Notes: a model not told the origin generated them from the letters alone. 64,000 bases of DNA from Ramlibacter algicola (GCF_016641735.1 NZ_JAEDAO010000001.1:3658001-3722000); one strand, 5' to 3'. Positions 16,179 to 25,033 are shown, numbered from the stretch's first letter. A program made the numbers and translations.

Positions 16179-17810
16179 GTGCGCATTCCCTTCGTCTTCC
16201 GTCCACGGCTCGTGGACGCCCTTCGCGGCTACGGCCGCGACCTGTTCCTGCATGACCTCGGCGCCGGCCTCACCGTCGGCATCGTCGCCCTGCCGCTGGC
16301 GATGGCGTTCGCGATCGCCTCGGGGCTCAAGCCCGAGGCGGGCCTGTGGACGGCCATCATCGCCGGCGCCGTCATCGCGCTGCTGGGCGGCAGCAACGTG
16401 CAGATCGGCGGCCCCGCCGGCGCCTTCATCGTCATCGTCTACGGGATCATCGAGCGGCACGGCGTCGCCAACCTGCTGATCGCCACCGCGGGGGCCGGCG
16501 TGCTGCTGTTCCTGCTGGGCCTGCTGCGCCTGGGCACGCTGGTGCGCTACGTGCCGGTCAGCATCGTGGTGGGCTTCACCAACGGCATCGCCGTGCTGAT
16601 CGCCGCGTCGCAGCTGCGGGACTGGCTGGGGCTGCGGGTCGACCACATGCCGGCCGACTTCTTCGCCCAGCTGCGCGTGCTCGCCGGCGCGATCGACACC
16701 TTCAATCCGGCGGCGTTCGCGCTCGGCGCCGCTTGCGTCGCCGGGCTGGTCGCCTGGCCGCGCTTGTGGCACGCCCGCTCGCCGGTGCAGCGCGCGCTGG
16801 AGGACCTGCCCGGCATGCGCAGCGCCGCCATCGTGGGCGCGCGCATCCCGGGGCCGGTGGTGGCGCTCGTCTCCCTCACGGCGGTGTCGCTCTGGCTGCG
16901 GCTGCCCGTGGAGACGCTGGGCACGCGCTTCGGCGGCATCCCGCAGGGGCTGCCCTCGTTCGTGCTGCCGGCCGCCTCGTGGGACACCGTCAAGCAGCTC
17001 GTGTCGCCCACGCTGACCATCGCCGTGCTCGGCGCCATCGAGTCGCTGCTGTGCGCGCGGGTGGCCGACCAGGTGAGCGGCCTCCGGCGGCACGACCCGA
17101 ACCAGGAGCTGATGGCACAGGGCGTGGCGAACTTCGTGGTGCCGTTCTTCGGCGGCATGCCCGCCACCGGGACCATCGCGCGGACCGTGACCAACGTGCG
17201 GGCCGGCGCGACGACGCCCGTCGCGGGCGTGGTGCACGCCATCACGCTGGCGATCGTGGTGCTGGCGGCCGCGCCGCTCGCGCTGCACGTGCCGCTGTCG
17301 GTGCTGGCCGGCATCCTGCTGTTCACCGCGTGGAACATGGGCGAGTGGCACGAGTTCGCGAAATTGCGCCACTACAAGACGTACTACCGCGTGCTGATGC
17401 TCGGCACGTTCTTCCTCACGGTGGTGTTCGACCTCACCGTGGCGGTGCAGGTGGGGCTGGTGGCCGCCTGTGCGTTCTTCATCCACCAGATGAGCTCGCT
17501 GTTCAGCGTCGAGCGGGTCGACGGGCCGGGGTTGCAGTGGCGCCTGTACGGCTCGCTGTTCTTCGGCGCCGTGGCGAAGGTCGACGAGATCGTCGGCACG
17601 CTGGAAACGGGGCCGGAGGCGCCGGACGTGGTGCTGGACGCGCTGCACCTGGTGCACCTGGACACCTCGGGCCTGGACGCGCTGCGGCAGGTGCAGCAGG
17701 CGGCCCTCTCGAAGGGCGGCAGTTTGCGCATCGTGTCGCTGCAGGAGCAGCCGCGCGCCGTGATGCAGCGGGCCGGCTTCCTGGCCGGACTGGCGCCCCC
17801 GGCGCGCTAG
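16179..17810 (+). CDS. SulP-family inorganic anion permease with STAS domain
   Basis: 543 residues. SulP proteins move sulfate, bicarbonate or related anions across the inner membrane. The N-terminal transport domain (about 10-400) has the typical first helices (GLTVGIVALPLAMAFAIASG, GGSNVQIGGPAGAF) and many hydrophobic segments; the STAS domain covers about 445-540 (VVLDALHLVHLDTSGLDAL). Substrate cannot be fixed by sequence. The start is GTG 16179 with GGAG 7 nt upstream, the only start matching the family's N-terminus. The leader peptide and hairpin upstream suggest translational control. Confidence 0.92.
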   Translation: MRIPFVFRPRLVDALRGYGRDLFLHDLGAGLTVGIVALPLAMAFAIASGLKPEAGLWTAIIAGAVIALLGGSNVQIGGPAGAFIVIVYGIIERHGVANLLIATAGAGVLLFLLGLLRLGTLVRYVPVSIVVGFTNGIAVLIAASQLRDWLGLRVDHMPADFFAQLRVLAGAIDTFNPAAFALGAACVAGLVAWPRLWHARSPVQRALEDLPGMRSAAIVGARIPGPVVALVSLTAVSLWLRLPVETLGTRFGGIPQGLPSFVLPAASWDTVKQLVSPTLTIAVLGAIESLLCARVADQVSGLRRHDPNQELMAQGVANFVVPFFGGMPATGTIARTVTNVRAGATTPVAGVVHAITLAIVVLAAAPLALHVPLSVLAGILLFTAWNMGEWHEFAKLRHYKTYYRVLMLGTFFLTVVFDLTVAVQVGLVAACAFFIHQMSSLFSVERVDGPGLQWRLYGSLFFGAVAKVDEIVGTLETGPEAPDVVLDALHLVHLDTSGLDALRQVQQAALSKGGSLRIVSLQEQPRAVMQRAGFLAGLAPPAR

Positions 17811-18310
17811 CTGGGCCCGCCCCGCATCTCCGCCGAGTCCGTGTCCGGGCCCGACTGCGTGCGCACCACGTGCAGGTCGCGGTCGAACCACACCGTGAAG
17901 TACTTGGACTGGTTCGGCGGCTCCATGTAGCGCCAGTCCCAGGCCTCTTCGCCCTTCAGCGCGAATGGCGTCTTCTTCGCCGGCTTGCCCAGCATCCGGC
18001 GCACCTGCTCCATCGGCATGCCGGGCTGGATGCGCGCGAAGGTCTGCGGCGTGAGCACCTGCCGCAGCGCGGTCATCTTCCCGTCCGGGGCGATGGTCAC
18101 CATGTAGTTCTCATGGCCGGCCGGGTTGCGGTTGTATTCGAGGATGCGGGCGCCGCCCGGTCCGTCCCAGATGTTCTCCGGCTGGCCCAGCTGGGCGCGG
18201 ACGTCGGCCTCCGTGGAGACGCCTTCCTGCAGCTTCTCGAGGCGCTGCCGGTCGCAACCGGCCACGCCGAGGGCCGCGCCGAGCGCCAGCAGCCAACCGC
18301 ACAGTCGCAT
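17807..18310 (-). CDS. bamE: Outer membrane protein assembly lipoprotein, BamE/SmpA type
   Basis: 167 residues from ATG 18310. Lipobox ALGVAGC. Two SmpA/OmlA-like modules are seen: LQEGVSTEADVRAQLGQPE near the start and IQPGMPMEQVRRMLGKPAKK in the second half. This tandem form is common in Burkholderiales and longer than E. coli BamE. It would sit in the periplasmic face of the outer membrane in or near the Bam complex. It is divergent from the DUF3460 gene, and its end overlaps the SulP gene's stop by 4 nt, tail to tail. Confidence 0.75.
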   Translation of the reverse strand: MRLCGWLLALGAALGVAGCDRQRLEKLQEGVSTEADVRAQLGQPENIWDGPGGARILEYNRNPAGHENYMVTIAPDGKMTALRQVLTPQTFARIQPGMPMEQVRRMLGKPAKKTPFALKGEEAWDWRYMEPPNQSKYFTVWFDRDLHVVRTQSGPDTDSAEMRGGPS

Positions 18311-18323
18311 GGACCACCCCGGG

Positions 18324-18329
18324 TAAAAT
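18324..18329 (+). promoter_or_regulatory. Candidate -10 box for DUF3460-scpA operon
   Basis: TAAAAT (GGGTAAAATCG), 28 nt before ATG 18357, the same distance and context as the metG box. It falls in the 46-nt divergent gap with bamE. Confidence 0.45.
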
Positions 18330-18356
18330 CGATCCTTCACACCGCCAGCCTGCCCC

Positions 18357-18587
18357 ATGTCGTTCCTGCTCCGCATCTTCCGCCGTCCCGACTACAAGTC
18401 GGACGTCACGCAGTTCATCGAGCAGCTCAAGCAGCAGCGCCCGGACATCGAGGCCCAGCAACGGGTCGGCCGCGCCCTGCTGTGGGACAAGCACCTCGAT
18501 CGGGAGGCCCTGTCCGAGTACAAGCAGGCCCGCGTGCCGCAGAAGCCATACGTGTACGGCTCCGGCAACGGCGACGACCAGCCCTGA
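18357..18587 (+). CDS. DUF3460 protein
   Basis: 76 residues, a small soluble basic/acidic protein typical of betaproteobacteria (FRRPDYKSDVTQFIEQLK, then RALLWDKHLDRE). The function is unknown. It ends 1 nt before the GTG start of scpA, so the two are translated together; this neighbourhood is conserved in related genomes to my knowledge and may point to a role in chromosome segregation or its control, which is only inference. Confidence 0.85.
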   Translation: MSFLLRIFRRPDYKSDVTQFIEQLKQQRPDIEAQQRVGRALLWDKHLDREALSEYKQARVPQKPYVYGSGNGDDQP

Positions 18588-18588
18588 C

Positions 18589-19443
18589 GTGAGCGATTCG
18601 ACCGACCCCACCACGCTGCCGGACCCGGCGGCCGAGGTGCCGGGCCTGCCCGAGGTGGTCGACCAGGTGGCGCTCGCGCGCCTGTACGGCGAGCCGCTGT
18701 TCGCGCTGCCGCAGGACCTGTACATCCCGCCGGACGCGCTCGAGATCTTCCTCGAGGCCTTCGAGGGCCCGCTGGACCTGCTGCTGTACCTGATCCGCAA
18801 GCAGAACTTCAACATCCTCGACATCCCGATGGCGGCGGTCACCCGCCAGTACCTGACGTACGTCGACGAGATCCGCAGCCGCAACCTCGAGCTGGCCGCC
18901 GAATACCTGCTGATGGCGGCGATGCTCATCGAGATCAAGTCGCGCATGCTGCTGCCGCCCAAGAAGACGGCGGAAGGCGAGGAAGCGGAAGACCCGCGCG
19001 CCGAGCTCGTGCGCCGCCTGCTCGAATACGAGCAGATGAAGATGGCCGCGCAGCGCGTGAACGAACTGCCGCACCTGGGCCGCGACGTGCTGCGGTCCCA
19101 GGTCTACATCGAGCAGTCGCTGCAGCCGCGCTTCCCCGACGTGCACGTGCTGGACCTGCAGGAGGCGTGGCGCGACATCCTCAAGCGCGCGCGCCTGGTG
19201 CAGCATCACAAGATCTCGCGCGAGGAATTGTCCGTGCGCGAGCACATGAGCATCGTCCTGCGCAAGCTGCAGGGGCGCAAGTTCATCGAGTTCGAGGACC
19301 TGTTCGATACGTCGCGCGGCGTGCCGGTACTGATCGTCACCTTCATCGCGATGCTGGAACTCGCCAAGGAAACCCTCATCGAGGTGACCCAGGCGGAGGC
19401 TTACGCGCCCATCTACGTGCGGCTGGCTTACCAGCCAGCCTGA
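18589..19443 (+). CDS. scpA: Segregation and condensation protein A
   Basis: 284 residues. The kleisin subunit that bridges SMC heads with ScpB in chromosome condensation. The kleisin signature FEGPLDLLLYLIRKQNFNI is present, followed by ILDIPMAAVTRQYL and the C-terminal winged-helix region (LPVLIVTFIAMLELAKE-like). The GTG start follows the DUF3460 stop by 1 nt. scpB is not next to it in this window. A family A repeat follows the stop. Confidence 0.94.
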   Translation: MSDSTDPTTLPDPAAEVPGLPEVVDQVALARLYGEPLFALPQDLYIPPDALEIFLEAFEGPLDLLLYLIRKQNFNILDIPMAAVTRQYLTYVDEIRSRNLELAAEYLLMAAMLIEIKSRMLLPPKKTAEGEEAEDPRAELVRRLLEYEQMKMAAQRVNELPHLGRDVLRSQVYIEQSLQPRFPDVHVLDLQEAWRDILKRARLVQHHKISREELSVREHMSIVLRKLQGRKFIEFEDLFDTSRGVPVLIVTFIAMLELAKETLIEVTQAEAYAPIYVRLAYQPA

Positions 19444-19445
19444 TC

Positions 19446-19568
19446 TTCCCAACCCAGAAGGAAGACAGAAGGAAGCCAGGAGCCGCAGAACACACCATGA
19501 GTCTCCAACGTCCTCGCCTTCTTCTGCGTCTTCTGTCTGATTTCTGCGGTCTCTGCGTTGAGATTGCT
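19446..19568. repeat. Family A long inverted repeat, copy 3
   Basis: Left arm AACCCAGAAGGAAGACAGAA and on (19450-19490), right arm CTTCTTCTGCGTCTTCTGTC and CTCTGCGTTGAGA (19519-19564). The right arm end is identical to copy 1; the left outer arm has changed from AACGCAG to AACCCAG. It fills the gap between scpA and nadB, which run in the same direction, so it could be a terminator or attenuator between them. Confidence 0.75.
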
Positions 19569-19576
19569 GCGAAAAA

Positions 19577-21160
19577 ATGAGCAGCTCTTCCCTCGATTTC
19601 GACGTCCTCATCGTCGGCTCCGGCCTCGCGGGCCTGTCCGCGGCGCTGCATCTCGCGCCGACGCACCGGGTCGCCGTGATCACCAAACGCGCACTGTCCG
19701 ACGGCTCCAGCGGGTGGGCGCAGGGCGGCATCGCGGCGGTGATGGATCGCAGCGACAGCTTCGCTTCGCACGTCGACGACACGCTGGTCGCGGGCGCGGG
19801 CCTGTCGGATCCGGCCGCCACGCGCTTCGTGGTGGAACACGCGCCCGAGAGCGTCGCGTGGCTGCAGCAACTGGGGGTGCCGTTCTCGCTGGAGGACGGC
19901 CACCTGCACCTGACCCGCGAAGGCGGCCACAGCGCGCGGCGCATCGTGCACGTCACCGACGCCACCGGCGCGGCCGTGCAGCAGACGCTGATCGGGCACG
20001 TGCGGCGCACGCCCAACATCCACCTGTTCGAGCAGCACACGCTGGTCGACCTGGTCACCAGCCGGCGCGTCGGCCAGCAACCGCAGCGCTGCCTGGGCCT
20101 GTACGCGCTGGACGAGGAGACCGACGAGGTCCTGACGTTCCGCGCGCCGCAGACCATCCTGGCGACCGGTGGCGCGGGCAAGGTGTACCTGTACACGACC
20201 AATCCCGACACGGCGACGGGCGACGGCATCGCGGCGGCCTGGCGCGCGGGCTGCCGGGTGACGAATATGGAGTTCATCCAGTTCCACCCGACCTGCCTGT
20301 ACCACCCGCACGTCAAGAGCTTCCTGATCTCCGAAGCGGTCCGCGGCGAAGGCGGCCGGCTGCTGCTGCCCGACGGCACGCGCTTCATGCCGGGCCACGA
20401 TCCGCGCGCCGAACTGGCACCGCGCGACATCGTCGCCCGCGCCATCGACTACGAGATGAAGAAGCACGGCCTGGACTGCGTGTACCTGGACATCTCGCAC
20501 CAGCCGGCCGCGTTCGTCCGCGAGCACTTCCCGACCATCCACGCGCGCTGCCTCGAGCTGGGCATCGACATGACGCGCGAGCCGATCCCGGTCGTGCCCG
20601 CCGCGCACTACACCTGCGGCGGCATCCACACCGACCTGTCCGGCCGCACCGACCTGCCCGGCCTGCATGCCATCGGCGAGACGGCGTACACCGGGCTGCA
20701 CGGCGCCAACCGGCTGGCGAGCAATTCGCTGGTCGAATGCATGGTGTTCGCGCGTTCGGCGGCGCAGGACATCCGCGCGACGCCGCAGCCCGCCGTGCCC
20801 GCCCTGCCCGCGTGGGACGCGAGCCAGGTCACCGACCCCGACGAATCGGTCGTGATCTCGCACAACTGGGACGAGCTGCGCCGCTTCATGTGGGACTACG
20901 TGGGCATCGTGCGCACCAACAAGCGCCTGGAGCGCGCCGCGCACCGCATCCGGCTGCTGCAGGAAGAGATCCACGAGTTCTACGCGAACTTCCACGTGAG
21001 CCGCGACCTTCTGGAGTTGCGCAACCTCGTCACCGTCGCCGACCTGATCGTGCGGTCCGCGCAGGCCCGCCACGAGAGCCGCGGCCTGCATTTCAGCCGC
21101 GACTACCCGCAGCAGCAGGCGAACCCGAAGCCGACGATCCTGGTGCCGGGCGACCGCTAG
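19577..21160 (+). CDS. nadB: L-aspartate oxidase
   Basis: 527 residues. FAD enzyme making iminoaspartate, the first step of NAD synthesis. The FAD-binding start [16 protein letters not shown], the [12 protein letters not shown] loop, [11 protein letters not shown], and the substrate-site segment [15 protein letters not shown] are all present, and the C-terminal helical domain is complete. nadA and nadC are not adjacent here. The ATG lacks a clear Shine-Dalgarno and follows the family A repeat directly. Confidence 0.95.
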   Translation: MSSSSLDFDVLIVGSGLAGLSAALHLAPTHRVAVITKRALSDGSSGWAQGGIAAVMDRSDSFASHVDDTLVAGAGLSDPAATRFVVEHAPESVAWLQQLGVPFSLEDGHLHLTREGGHSARRIVHVTDATGAAVQQTLIGHVRRTPNIHLFEQHTLVDLVTSRRVGQQPQRCLGLYALDEETDEVLTFRAPQTILATGGAGKVYLYTTNPDTATGDGIAAAWRAGCRVTNMEFIQFHPTCLYHPHVKSFLISEAVRGEGGRLLLPDGTRFMPGHDPRAELAPRDIVARAIDYEMKKHGLDCVYLDISHQPAAFVREHFPTIHARCLELGIDMTREPIPVVPAAHYTCGGIHTDLSGRTDLPGLHAIGETAYTGLHGANRLASNSLVECMVFARSAAQDIRATPQPAVPALPAWDASQVTDPDESVVISHNWDELRRFMWDYVGIVRTNKRLERAAHRIRLLQEEIHEFYANFHVSRDLLELRNLVTVADLIVRSAQARHESRGLHFSRDYPQQQANPKPTILVPGDR

Positions 21161-21173
21161 TCCCGCGACGGTC

Positions 21174-21587
21174 ATGTCCGCCGCCAGCGTCCTCAAGCAA
21201 CTCAAGACGTTCGGCCTCTCGCTGCCCGGCACCACGCCGAAGGCGCCCTGGCCGGGCCACGACGACGTCGCGGTGAACGACAAGACCTTCGCCTACCTGA
21301 GCGTGCATGGCCAGGGCCTGCAACTAAGCGTGAAGCTCCCGGTGACGGGCAAGGACGTCCTGAAGCTGGCGAACGCGAAGCCCACCGGGTACGGCCTCGG
21401 CAAGAGCGGTTGGGTGAGCCTTGCGTACGAGGATGCCGCCGCCGTGCCGGTCGACACGGCCAAGCGCTGGATGATGGAAAGCTACCGGGCGCAGGCTCCC
21501 AAGCGGCTGGTGAAGCAACTGGAAGCGGAGCAGCCGTGGGTCGCTGCTGGCGAACTGCCGACGGCACGCAGGACGCACAAGCCCTGA
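21174..21587 (+). CDS. MmcQ/YjbR family protein
   Basis: 137 residues, one CyaY-like alpha/beta domain. Motifs: LSLPGTTPKAPWPGHDDVAVNDK near the start, KPTGYGLGKSGWVSLAYED in the middle and the final helix AKRWMMESYRAQAPKRL. Members are called DNA-binding by structure but their biology is unclear. It follows nadB by 13 nt and may be co-transcribed with it. Confidence 0.83.
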   Translation: MSAASVLKQLKTFGLSLPGTTPKAPWPGHDDVAVNDKTFAYLSVHGQGLQLSVKLPVTGKDVLKLANAKPTGYGLGKSGWVSLAYEDAAAVPVDTAKRWMMESYRAQAPKRLVKQLEAEQPWVAAGELPTARRTHKP

Positions 21588-21649
21588 CACCACGCCGGCC
21601 CGCGCCGGCATCGCCTGAACGAGGGAGGGTCAAGGCGCGACCCGGCCGA

Positions 21650-21655
21650 TAGACT
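21650..21655 (+). promoter_or_regulatory. Candidate -10 box for the secreted protein at 21687
   Basis: TAGACT, 31 nt before the TTG start at 21687 and 18 nt before its AGGAG site. It is the same hexamer as the SulP leader promoter. Confidence 0.35.
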
Positions 21656-21686
21656 GCGCCGCGCCACCAACCTCAGGAGCACCGCC

Positions 21687-22133
21687 TTGCGCAAGACCGC
21701 CCTCATCACGCTGGCCATCGTCCTGGCCGGCGCCAGCGCATTCGCCCAGACCCGAAAGCCGATCGACCCGAAGAACCCGGACCCGGCGGCGGTCGAGAGG
21801 CAGCTGAAGGCGGGCGCCAAGCCCGCGCCGAAGAGCGATGGCTCAGACCTGGGCAAGCAGCGCTGGAAGGACGACTACACCAACATGGTGGTCGCCACCG
21901 GCGTCACCAAGTCGTACCCCGACCACGACACCAACATCCCCGGCGACGTGATCGCCAAGAAGGTCGGCACCAGGGCCGCCGCCGAGGAGATGTGGAAATC
22001 ACAGAACGGCAAGGTCGTTGACTACAGCTCGAGCTGCGACGCCCCGGACCGTTGCGGGCCCACCGCCGAAATCAAGATCGTCGTCGACTTCGGCTACATC
22101 CGGGACACGCACATCTACAAGCGCATGCCTTGA
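21687..22133 (+). CDS. Secreted protein of unknown function
   Basis: 148 residues from TTG 21687 with AGGAG 7-8 nt upstream. Signal peptide ITLAIVLAGASAFAQ. The mature part is polar and has two cysteines (SSSCDAPDRCGPTAE) that may pair, and ends in a beta-rich stretch (IKIVVDFGYIRDTHIYK). No family recognised. It is likely periplasmic and transcribed alone. Confidence 0.68.
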   Translation: MRKTALITLAIVLAGASAFAQTRKPIDPKNPDPAAVERQLKAGAKPAPKSDGSDLGKQRWKDDYTNMVVATGVTKSYPDHDTNIPGDVIAKKVGTRAAAEEMWKSQNGKVVDYSSSCDAPDRCGPTAEIKIVVDFGYIRDTHIYKRMP

Positions 22134-22137
22134 GGCG

Positions 22138-22158
22138 GCGCGCCCGTATGGGGCGCGC
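22138..22158. terminator. Possible hairpin between convergent genes
   Basis: GCGCGCCC (22138-22145) and GGGCGCGC (22151-22158) form a perfect 8-bp stem with a 5-nt loop just after the stop at 22133. No U run follows, so it may slow or help end transcription without being a classic terminator. Confidence 0.4.
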
Positions 22159-22193
22159 GAGACGACGGCGCATTCCAGGCGCAGGATGCAGCC

Positions 22194-22490
22194 TCAGGCC
22201 TTCATGCCGACCATCCAGCGGTGCAGCTCCACCGAGAGCAGCCCGCTGCGCACCGCCGGGTCAGACTCGGCATGCGCGCGCAGGGACGCTTCGTCCACGC
22301 CGGGTTGCGGCACCATCATCCCGGCCGCGAAACCGTCGAGGAACGGCCCGCCGGCGAGCAGCTTGCCCCGGTCCAGCCACTGCCGCCAGTGGGCGACGTG
22401 CTCGCGGACGCCGTCCTGCTCGAACATGGACTTGGCCGCGTCCCAGCGCGGGCCGGGACGGTGGAGGACGACGAAGCGGGTGTCTTGCAT
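22194..22490 (-). CDS. YciI-like (YCII domain) protein
   Basis: 98 residues. A small ferredoxin-fold protein; motifs RFVVLHRPGPRWD, HVAHWRQWLDRGKLLAGGPFLD and GMMVPQPGVDEASLRAHAESDP match the YCII fold with its conserved His and Asp. The AAGGAG site 6 nt before ATG 22490 fixes the start. It ends a four-gene minus-strand run with an acetyltransferase, a thioesterase and a GFA protein. The biochemical role is unknown. Confidence 0.8.
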   Translation of the reverse strand: MQDTRFVVLHRPGPRWDAAKSMFEQDGVREHVAHWRQWLDRGKLLAGGPFLDGFAAGMMVPQPGVDEASLRAHAESDPAVRSGLLSVELHRWMVGMKA

Positions 22491-22507
22491 CGGGGGCTCC
22501 TTGCGGC

Positions 22508-22981
22508 TCAGGCCGCCTTGCGCAGGAACACGCTGTTCGGGTCGTCGGTGTAATCGCCGAACGGCCCGCAGCGCTCGTAGCCGGCGCGCTCGTACAGCCC
22601 GATCGCCTCGGTTTGCAGGTAGCCGGTTTCCAGCACGAACTCGCGGCAGCCCAGCGACCGCGCCTGCACCTCCAGGAAGTCCAGCAGCGCACGACCCGCG
22701 CCGCGCCCGCGGCACGCCGGCGCCACGTACATGCGCTTGACCTCGCCGACGCCGTCCTGCAGCACGATCGCGCCGCAGCCCACCGCGATGCCCGCCTCGT
22801 CCCGCGCGACGGCGAACAGCACGTCGGGTCGCAGCAGCGCCTGCAGGTCGATGCCGTGGAAGCTCTCCGCCGGGTACAGCGGCTTCTGGTACGCGTCGAG
22901 CGCCTCGACGAGGGCGACGACCTCCGGCTGGTCGGGCTGCTCGAGCCGCACGCTCGTGGCTCGCTGCACCGGCACCGTCAC
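22508..22981 (-). CDS. GNAT-family N-acetyltransferase
   Basis: 157 residues. The acetyl-CoA binding motif is VKRMYVAPACRGRGAGRALL, followed by the typical EFVLETGYLQTEAIGLYERAGY. The substrate is unknown. The GTG start at 22981 overlaps the stop of the thioesterase gene (GTGA), which suggests coupled translation; GTG 22975 and 22969 are possible. It lies 17 nt before the YciI-like gene. Confidence 0.83.
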   Translation of the reverse strand: MTVPVQRATSVRLEQPDQPEVVALVEALDAYQKPLYPAESFHGIDLQALLRPDVLFAVARDEAGIAVGCGAIVLQDGVGEVKRMYVAPACRGRGAGRALLDFLEVQARSLGCREFVLETGYLQTEAIGLYERAGYERCGPFGDYTDDPNSVFLRKAA

Positions 22982-23388
22982 TTCGCCGCCGGCACCGTCA
23001 GCTGCGTCTGCGTGACGAGCGCGCACAGCTTGCCATCGGCGGTCGCGAGCTCCGTCTGCCACACCTGCGTCGTGCGCCCGCGATGCACCGGCGTGCAGGT
23101 GCCCACGATGGTGGTGCCCAGCGGCACGCCGCGGATGAACTTGGTGGACGATTCCACCGTCGTCGTGCGCGCGCCCTCGGGCAGCGTGAGGAACGAACCG
23201 ACGGCGCCCAGCGTGTCGGCGAACGCCATCTGCGCGCCGCCGTGCAGGATCTGTCCGGTGGTGCACAGCTCCGCGCGGACCGCCATCTCGGCCACGACGC
23301 GATCGGCGCTGGCCTCGCGCAGGCGGACACCGAGCAGGCCCGGGAAGAGCGGTTCGAGGATGGCTTGCAGCTGCTGGAGATCGGGCAT
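22978..23388 (-). CDS. PaaI-type hotdog thioesterase
   Basis: 136 residues, one hotdog domain. The catalytic-loop motif ILHGGAQMAFADTLG and the following TKFIRGVPLGTTIVGTCTPVHRGR are characteristic of PaaI/YbgC-like acyl-CoA thioesterases. Start ATG 23388. It sits 8 nt downstream of the GFA gene and overlaps the acetyltransferase gene. Confidence 0.82.
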   Translation of the reverse strand: MPDLQQLQAILEPLFPGLLGVRLREASADRVVAEMAVRAELCTTGQILHGGAQMAFADTLGAVGSFLTLPEGARTTTVESSTKFIRGVPLGTTIVGTCTPVHRGRTTQVWQTELATADGKLCALVTQTQLTVPAAK

Positions 23389-23396
23389 GGGGGTCC

Positions 23397-23924
23397 TCAG
23401 GATGGATCGGGCCGGCGGCGGCTCGCCTTCCAGGCCTCGATCGCTGGCAGCAGCGCCAGGCGGCGCTGCAGGCTGTCGGCCGGCCAGAGTTGCTCGCGGT
23501 CGTAGTACTCCTCCACCGCGGGCGTGCCGGGCGGCAGCACGACCCAGGGCTGTTTCGACGCGGTGAAGATGTGGATGTCGGGCGGCAGCGCGTCGGGCTG
23601 GTCCAGCGTGCCCACGCGCACGAAGCGCAGCAGCGGGCCGGCACCGGCGTAGTTGCTCCACACCGCGATGCGGCAGCGCGGGCAGCGCGCGATCACCTGC
23701 CCGGCGCCGCTGGCCGAGGGCGTGTCGACCAGCTCCGGTTCGATGCCCAGGTGCACGACGCGATCGGCTTCGATCATCGCGTTGAGCGCGAACGAGGCGC
23801 CGCTCTCGCGCTGGCACCAGCGGCAATGGCAGCAGTGCACGAACAGCGGCCGCGACGCGAGCCGGAAGCGCACCTGGCCGCAGTCGCAGCCGCCTTCGAG
23901 CTGGGAGGGGTCGGTGGCAGTCAT
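23397..23924 (-). CDS. GFA-family (glutathione-dependent formaldehyde-activating-like) protein
   Basis: 175 residues. Zinc-binding cysteines are in GCDCGQVRF, HCCHCRWCQRE and CPRCRIAVW, the standard GFA/CENP-V pattern. The family name comes from one member that speeds S-hydroxymethylglutathione formation; most members are uncharacterised. It heads the four-gene minus-strand run and faces the hypothetical gene at 24043. Confidence 0.85.
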   Translation of the reverse strand: MTATDPSQLEGGCDCGQVRFRLASRPLFVHCCHCRWCQRESGASFALNAMIEADRVVHLGIEPELVDTPSASGAGQVIARCPRCRIAVWSNYAGAGPLLRFVRVGTLDQPDALPPDIHIFTASKQPWVVLPPGTPAVEEYYDREQLWPADSLQRRLALLPAIEAWKASRRRPDPS

Positions 23925-24042
23925 GGTGGGCCTGGTGCGACCGTCGGCTCTCGGCAACGCCGCGGTCGCCGCTTTATACCGCGCGTCGGCTGGCCCGCGC
24001 GGGCTCCAGCGCGGGACGGGATACTCGGGCCGCCAGCCCGCC

Positions 24043-24426
24043 ATGCCCACCCCGAGCCAGCCCGTTCCCCTGAACACGCCGACCGGCCTCGCCGGCCAGC
24101 TGCGCGGCGTGCGCCGCACGGTGCTGCAGAGCGTGCTCAGCGTGCTGAGCAAGGCCGGGAACTCCGACGAGAAGAAGCTCGAAGCCGTGCGCGAGGAAGT
24201 GCTGCGCGCCCTCGATGCCTGCGGCCCCTTCGCGGCGGACATCCGCATGCGCGTGCGCCACTGCACCGACCTCGAGGACATGTGGTACCTGCGGCCGCAA
24301 TTGAACAGCGTGCTGCAGGGCGCGCTCGGCGAGGAGATGGCCACGGCGGCCATGCAGCGCATCACCGCCCTCTTCGTCGGCGCCGGCTTCCCGGTGCCGG
24401 GCGGCGGCCCGCCGCGGCGGCGCTGA
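24043..24426 (+). CDS. Conserved-looking helical protein of unknown function
   Basis: 127 residues. The sequence looks helical and codes cleanly (TVLQSVLSVLSKAGNSDEKK, RMRVRHCTDLEDMWYLRPQL, GEEMATAAMQRITALF). It contains no motif I can name. GC3 bias and codon use match its neighbours. Start ATG 24043 is the first Met before the helical part. It is followed 45 nt later by the PH-domain gene. Confidence 0.62.
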   Translation: MPTPSQPVPLNTPTGLAGQLRGVRRTVLQSVLSVLSKAGNSDEKKLEAVREEVLRALDACGPFAADIRMRVRHCTDLEDMWYLRPQLNSVLQGALGEEMATAAMQRITALFVGAGFPVPGGGPPRRR

Positions 24427-24443
24427 CCTCCCGGCGCGGCGGC

Positions 24444-24449
24444 TAGACT
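24444..24449 (+). promoter_or_regulatory. Candidate -10 box for the PH-domain gene
   Basis: TAGACT, 28 nt before the TTG start at 24472; GGAGG at 24460-24464 lies between. Confidence 0.35.
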
Positions 24450-24471
24450 CGCGCCGCCGGAGGACTCCCCC

Positions 24472-25029
24472 TTGATCTCGCCTGTCGCACCTGCGGCGCC
24501 GCTGCGCGCCGCCTTCAACCCGCTGATCCGCCCCTACCTCGTGTTGCAGGTGGGCCTCGCGCTCGTGCTCACCATCGTGGGTATCCCGCTGGCCATCGTC
24601 TGGTTCCTCGGCGTCGGGTCCTGGTGGGCGCGGCACTGGTTCGACAAGCTCGAATGCGAGCTGGGCCCCACCGCGCTGCGCTTTCGCAAGGGCATCCTGT
24701 TCCAGGTCGAGAAGACGATCCCGCTGGAGAACATCCAGGACGTCACCTTCATCGAGGGGCCGGTGCTGCGCCGATTCCACCTCGCGATCCTGAAGTTCGA
24801 AACCGCGGGCCACAGCGCCGGCCAGGCCAGCGACATGCAACTGGTCGGCATCCGCGACGCGCACGAGTTCCGCGCCGAGATCCTGCGGCGCCGCCAGCAG
24901 CTGCGCGACGCCCATGCTCCCCAGGCGCAGCAACGTACCGAGGGGTCGCAGGACGAAGTGGTGCAGGTGCTGCGCGAGATCCTGGCGAAGGTCGACGACC
25001 TCGCCGTGGCGGTCCGCGAACGCCGCTGA
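24472..25029 (+). CDS. Bacterial PH-domain (bPH2) membrane protein
   Basis: 185 residues. Two hydrophobic segments (LVLQVGLALVLTIVGIPLAI and a short second one ending WFLGVGSWWAR) precede a bacterial PH domain, typical of YdbS-like proteins (LGPTALRFRKGILFQVEKTIPLENIQDV). The C-terminal helix is polar. The start is TTG 24472 with GGAGG 7 nt upstream. Function unknown; such proteins are thought to act at the inner membrane. Confidence 0.8.
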   Translation: MISPVAPAAPLRAAFNPLIRPYLVLQVGLALVLTIVGIPLAIVWFLGVGSWWARHWFDKLECELGPTALRFRKGILFQVEKTIPLENIQDVTFIEGPVLRRFHLAILKFETAGHSAGQASDMQLVGIRDAHEFRAEILRRRQQLRDAHAPQAQQRTEGSQDEVVQVLREILAKVDDLAVAVRERR

Positions 25030-25033
25030 GCGT

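Noticed and set aside
24043..24426. Minus-strand frame opposite the hypothetical gene at 24043
   Set aside because: The plus-strand frame has helical protein-like sequence and sensible start spacing; the minus-strand translation is low-complexity. Confidence is moderate only.
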